From Bacteroidia bacterium (lineage in GTDB: Bacteria; Bacteroidota; Bacteroidia; Cytophagales; Cyclobacteriaceae): a DNA stretch of 64,000 nucleotides. The notes below the pieces were generated by a model. That model did not search any database, had not been told where the DNA came from, and was given only the letters and a program-made list of their open reading frames with translations. Position numbers and translations under genes: made by a program. The stretch covers positions 225,953-289,952 of the forward strand of contig JAUILA010000002.1 of assembly GCA_030432655.1 (NCBI GenBank), written 5' to 3'. Shown here piece after piece: positions 61,600 to 64,000 of the stretch. Each line of letters starts with the position of its first letter. Position 1 is the stretch's first letter.

Positions 61600-61903
61600 A
61601 AAATACCATAAGGACAGGAAATCCGATACCATGTCAGTATCGGAGGCGATGTCTGATTTACTAAGGAATTACAGGATTGAAGATAAATTTCATGAAAGCC
61701 GGCTGGTTGACAGCTGGGAGAAAGTCATGGGCAGACCGATCGCATCGCGGACGGGAAAACTTTATATTAAGGACAAGGTCTTATTCGTGCAATTGACATC
61801 GGCGCCATTGCGCCATGAACTGGAGATGTCGAAGGACCGTATACTGGAATTGCTGGAGAAAGAAATGGGCCGGAAAATAGTTGATAAAGTGGTCTTTCGG
61901 TAG
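61589..61903 (+). CDS. DUF721 / DciA-like protein
   Basis: Protein of 104 residues whose core VDSWEKVMGRPIASRTGKLYIKD and LRHELEMSKDRILELL matches DUF721. This family includes DciA, a loader of the DnaB helicase. Placement straight after recF is the usual Bacteroidota order. Confidence 0.88.
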   Translation: MINKKYHKDRKSDTMSVSEAMSDLLRNYRIEDKFHESRLVDSWEKVMGRPIASRTGKLYIKDKVLFVQLTSAPLRHELEMSKDRILELLEKEMGRKIVDKVVFR

Positions 61904-61904
61904 G

Positions 61905-61932
61905 CCGGACAATTTTCCGTTCTTTTTTTTTC
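61905..61932 (+). terminator. Weak intrinsic terminator after the DUF721 gene
   Basis: A short CGGA (61906-61909) / TCCG (61916-61919) stem is followed by a long T-run. The stem is only four pairs, so efficiency is uncertain. Confidence 0.4.
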
Positions 61933-61937
61933 AAAAG

Positions 61938-61968
61938 TTTGAATAAAAGAAAAAAGCGTATAATTTTG
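61938..61968 (+). promoter_or_regulatory. Promoter of the tRNA-tuf operon (TTTG-N19-TAATTTTG)
   Basis: TTTG at 61938-61941 and TAATTTTG at 61961-61968 are separated by exactly 19 bases, the best consensus promoter in the window. It is placed to drive three tRNAs and tuf. Confidence 0.72.
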
Positions 61969-62043
61969 CACTCTCTTTGAAAAACAGCCCACTCAAAAGG
62001 AGGGGAATCAAAGACTAGTTCTAAGACAAATTGTACCAAATTC

Positions 62044-62124
62044 GGGGAGATTCCAGAGCGGTCAAATGGGACGGACTGTAAATCCGTTGCTTCGGCTTCG
62101 CAGGTTCGAATCCTGCTCTCCCCA
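62044..62124 (+). tRNA. tRNA-Tyr (anticodon GTA)
   Basis: A seven-pair acceptor stem GGGGAGA/TCTCCCC, a long variable arm, anticodon loop CTGTAAA with GTA, and T-arm GGTTCGAATCC. The 3' CCA is not encoded. Confidence 0.95.
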
Positions 62125-62138
62125 CAAGCACGAGATAA

Positions 62139-62211
62139 GCGGGAGTAGCTCAGTTGGTAGAGCGACAGCCTTCCAAGCTGTAGGTCGCGGGTTCGAGCCT
62201 CGTCTCCCGCT
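62139..62211 (+). tRNA. tRNA-Gly (anticodon TCC)
   Basis: Acceptor GCGGGAG/CTCCCGC, D-arm AGCTCAGTTGGTAGAGC, anticodon loop CTTCCAA and T-loop GTTCGAG. 14 bases after tRNA-Tyr. Confidence 0.95.
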
Positions 62212-62277
62212 CTCTTTTATCCTGGAGCGCAAATGCTCTTACGGAGTTGCCGGTGCTTCATGCACGAGGCAGGAACC

Positions 62278-62349
62278 GCCGATGTAGCTCAGGGGTAGAG
62301 CGCTTCCTTGGTAAGGAAGAGGTCACGGGTTCAATTCCCGTCATTGGCT
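62278..62349 (+). tRNA. tRNA-Thr (anticodon GGT)
   Basis: Acceptor GCCGATG/CATTGGC with one G-T pair, D-arm AGCTCAGGGGTAGAGC, anticodon loop TTGGTAA and T-loop GTTCAAT. It is the last tRNA before the tuf leader. Confidence 0.95.
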
Positions 62350-62353
62350 CAGG

Positions 62354-62473
62354 ATACACAGTGTTATGTGTATAAACGTGGCTTACCGGAAGTTACCGGT
62401 TGGTAGATTCCCCGGACGGGGAAGAACTAGAAGAATGATCAGGATGTTTTCTTCGGGGGAAGGGAGTATCCTG
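62354..62473 (+). other. Structured leader between tRNA-Thr and tuf
   Basis: Four consecutive hairpins: ATACACA/TGTGTAT (62354-62373), ACCGG/CCGGT (62385-62400), TTCCCC/GGGGAA (62408-62423) and a larger CAGGAT/ATCCTG stem with an inner CTTC/GAAG (62440-62473). No known riboswitch is recognised. It may help tRNA release or control tuf expression. Confidence 0.5.
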
Positions 62474-62543
62474 AATACTGCTGTTTAAGAGAACAGGAGA
62501 ATCAAACGAACTTAATTTTAAACTAAAATAGGGATTTTCAAAT

Positions 62544-63731
62544 ATGGCTAAAGAAACTTTCGACCGTTCAAAACCCCACGTGAATATCGGAACCATTGGT
62601 CACGTTGACCACGGTAAAACCACTTTGACTGCAGCTATCTCAAAGGTACTTTCAGAAAAGGGTTTTGCAGATATGCGGGACTTCTCGTCTATCGATAACG
62701 CTCCGGAGGAAAAAGAAAGGGGTATTACAATTAACACTTCACACATCGAGTACTCGACTGAAAACCGTCACTATGCACACGTTGACTGTCCTGGTCACGC
62801 CGACTATGTAAAGAACATGGTTACGGGTGCTGCCCAGATGGACGGTGCAATCATCGTAGTTGCTGCTACTGACGGACCTATGCCACAGACGCGTGAGCAC
62901 ATCCTGCTTTCTCGTCAGGTAGGTGTACCTGCATTGGTAGTATTCATGAACAAAGTCGATTTGGTGGATGACCCTGAGCTTTTAGAGCTTGTTGAGATGG
63001 AAATCCGTGAACTTCTTTCTGATTACGATTTCCCTGGTGATGATATTCCTGTAATTCAGGGATCTGCACTGGGCGCCTTGAATGGTGAGCCTAAGTGGGT
63101 TGAAAAAGTAGAAGAGCTGATGCAAGCAGTGGACGATTACATTCCACTTCCTGAGCGTCTGATTGACAAAGACTTCCTGATGCCTGTAGAGGACGTATTC
63201 TCTATCACAGGTCGTGGTACAGTAGCTACCGGACGTATCGAGCGTGGTATCATCAACTCTGGTGATCCTGTTGAGATCCTCGGAATGGGTGCTGAAAACC
63301 TTAAGTCTACCGTAACTGGTGTGGAAATGTTCCGTAAGATCCTCGACCGAGGTGAAGCTGGTGACAACGTTGGACTGCTTCTTCGTGGTATTGAGAAAGC
63401 TGACATCAAGCGTGGAATGGTAATTTGTAAGCCTGGTTCAGTAACTCCTCACCAGAAGTTCAAAGCTGAAGTATACGTGCTTTCAAAAGAAGAAGGTGGA
63501 CGTCACACTCCATTCTTCAACAAGTACCGTCCTCAGTTCTACTTCCGTACAACAGACGTAACAGGAGAAATCATGTTGCCAGACGGAGTTGAGATGGTTA
63601 TGCCAGGTGATAACGTTTCTATCGATGTTGAATTGATCAACAAAATTGCGATGGAAAAAGGTCTTCGATTCGCGATTCGCGAAGGTGGACGTACCGTTGG
63701 ATCTGGTCAGGTAACAGAAATCCTCGACTAA
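62544..63731 (+). CDS. tuf: Translation elongation factor Tu
   Basis: GTPase of 395 residues delivering aminoacyl-tRNA to the ribosome. G1 GHVDHGKT is at 19-26, G3 [12 protein letters not shown] near 80 and G4 NKVD near 135. Codon use is visibly biased compared with neighbours, as expected for high expression. It is in the expected tRNA-tuf-tRNA-Trp-secE order. Confidence 0.98.
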   Translation: MAKETFDRSKPHVNIGTIGHVDHGKTTLTAAISKVLSEKGFADMRDFSSIDNAPEEKERGITINTSHIEYSTENRHYAHVDCPGHADYVKNMVTGAAQMDGAIIVVAATDGPMPQTREHILLSRQVGVPALVVFMNKVDLVDDPELLELVEMEIRELLSDYDFPGDDIPVIQGSALGALNGEPKWVEKVEELMQAVDDYIPLPERLIDKDFLMPVEDVFSITGRGTVATGRIERGIINSGDPVEILGMGAENLKSTVTGVEMFRKILDRGEAGDNVGLLLRGIEKADIKRGMVICKPGSVTPHQKFKAEVYVLSKEEGGRHTPFFNKYRPQFYFRTTDVTGEIMLPDGVEMVMPGDNVSIDVELINKIAMEKGLRFAIREGGRTVGSGQVTEILD

Positions 63732-63748
63732 TAGAATAGATACACACG

Positions 63749-63785
63749 AAAGCGTTTCTGATTTTTTCGGAAACGCTTTTGTTTT
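63749..63785 (+). terminator. Intrinsic terminator of tuf
   Basis: The ten-pair stem AAAGCGTTTC (63749-63758) / GAAACGCTTT (63770-63779) with an 11-base loop is followed by T-rich sequence. Confidence 0.85.
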
Positions 63786-63807
63786 CTATATCTTTCCAGT
63801 ATCTTTG
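63779..63807 (+). promoter_or_regulatory. Promoter of tRNA-Trp-secE (TTG-N18-TATCTTTG)
   Basis: TTG at 63779-63781 and TATCTTTG at 63800-63807 are 18 bases apart, directly after the tuf terminator. It should start the tRNA-Trp/secE transcript. Confidence 0.65.
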
Positions 63808-63868
63808 CAGACCATTTTGAGACATGGTAGGGGCAGAGTAGGTGGAAAACCATGGCAAAGAAGCCTTT

Positions 63869-63941
63869 ACGGGTGTAGCTCAATTGGTAGAGTAGCGGTC
63901 TCCAAAACCGTTGGCTGGGAGTTCGAGTCTCTCCACCCGTG
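63869..63941 (+). tRNA. tRNA-Trp (anticodon CCA)
   Basis: Acceptor ACGGGTG/CACCCGT, D-arm AGCTCAATTGGTAGAGT, anticodon loop CTCCAAA and T-loop GTTCGAG. Located between tuf and secE as in most Bacteroidota. Confidence 0.95.
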
Positions 63942-63955
63942 CAAAATAAAACAGG

Positions 63956-64000
63956 ATGCAGAAATTACTATCATATATTAAGGAGTCATATCACGAATTA
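63956..64000 (+). CDS. secE: Preprotein translocase subunit SecE, 5' end only
   Basis: Only 15 codons are inside the window, giving MQKLLSYIKESYHEL, which matches the cytoplasmic N-terminus of Bacteroidota SecE. Position after tRNA-Trp supports the call. SecE is the small essential subunit of the SecYEG channel. Confidence 0.85.
   Translation, partial: MQKLLSYIKESYHEL

Noticed and set aside
1..64000. Mobile elements, prophage, toxin-antitoxin or defence genes
   Set aside because: No transposase, integrase, phage structural, Cas, restriction or toxin-antitoxin-like protein was recognised in any coding frame.

Overview
The window is chromosomal DNA of a member of the Bacteroidota, most like an aerobic, gliding Cytophagales-type bacterium. 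I cannot name a genus from sequence alone. The evidence is: promoters of the Bacteroidota form TTG-N16-19-TAnnTTTG; the gliding lipoprotein GldH; a secreted PKD-domain protein ending in a type IX secretion (T9SS) sorting domain; fused SecDF; GWxTD and DUF2723 proteins; the recF-DUF721 pair; and a tRNA-Tyr/Gly/Thr-tuf-tRNA-Trp-secE locus at the right end. I see no rRNA, CRISPR array, insertion sequence or prophage.

Layout. 1-484: 3' end of a lytic transglycosylase. 486-6045: tryptophan/kynurenine catabolism, with kynurenine monooxygenase, kynureninase and 3-hydroxyanthranilate dioxygenase on the minus strand, and a divergent short-chain dehydrogenase with an altered active site coupled to an aminomuconate-semialdehyde-type dehydrogenase and an exported coiled-coil protein. 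7041-9641: two unrelated L,D-transpeptidases. 9703-14342: ndk, then a tightly packed nrnA-FKBP-FKBP-rdgB-udk operon. 14418-17889: a small orphan exported protein and secDF. 17944-25674: minus-strand genes ricT-gldH-trkA-trkH, purD, and an uncharacterised lipoprotein/envelope pair. 25792-30851: recQ divergent from kdsD-manC (Kdo and GDP-mannose precursors), then rlmB. 30852-37984: GWxTD protein, methyltransferase, DUF2723 membrane protein, a membrane protein and a TPR protein.

37985-48487 is a visibly AT-rich glycan island: five GT4-type glycosyltransferases, a PglK/MsbA-like ABC flippase, a polymerase-like membrane protein and two methyltransferases. It runs into a large T9SS-exported PKD protein (48538-52086). 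The base composition of that gene switches back to the GC-rich host style about two thirds of the way along. 52140-61903 is housekeeping again: Lrp regulator, PyrR-like protein, orphan PAS histidine kinase, panB, CAP protein, icd, ribH, TPR protein, pdhA, recF and a DciA-like DUF721 protein. A 556-base gene-free stretch (57459-58014) holds a perfect AGAAAG repeat, a terminator and a pair of unexplained hairpins.

How the parts fit. The envelope theme is strong: peptidoglycan remodelling, glycan precursor supply (KdsD, ManC), glycan assembly and flipping, T9SS cargo, gliding and membrane translocation. No single locus is clearly a new defence or mobile system. The best leads are the atypical SDR in the kynurenine cluster, the mosaic T9SS surface protein joined to the glycan island, the orphan lipoprotein/envelope pair at 23825-25674, the small protein at 14418 with its own consensus promoter, and the hairpin/repeat structures after icd and ahead of tuf.
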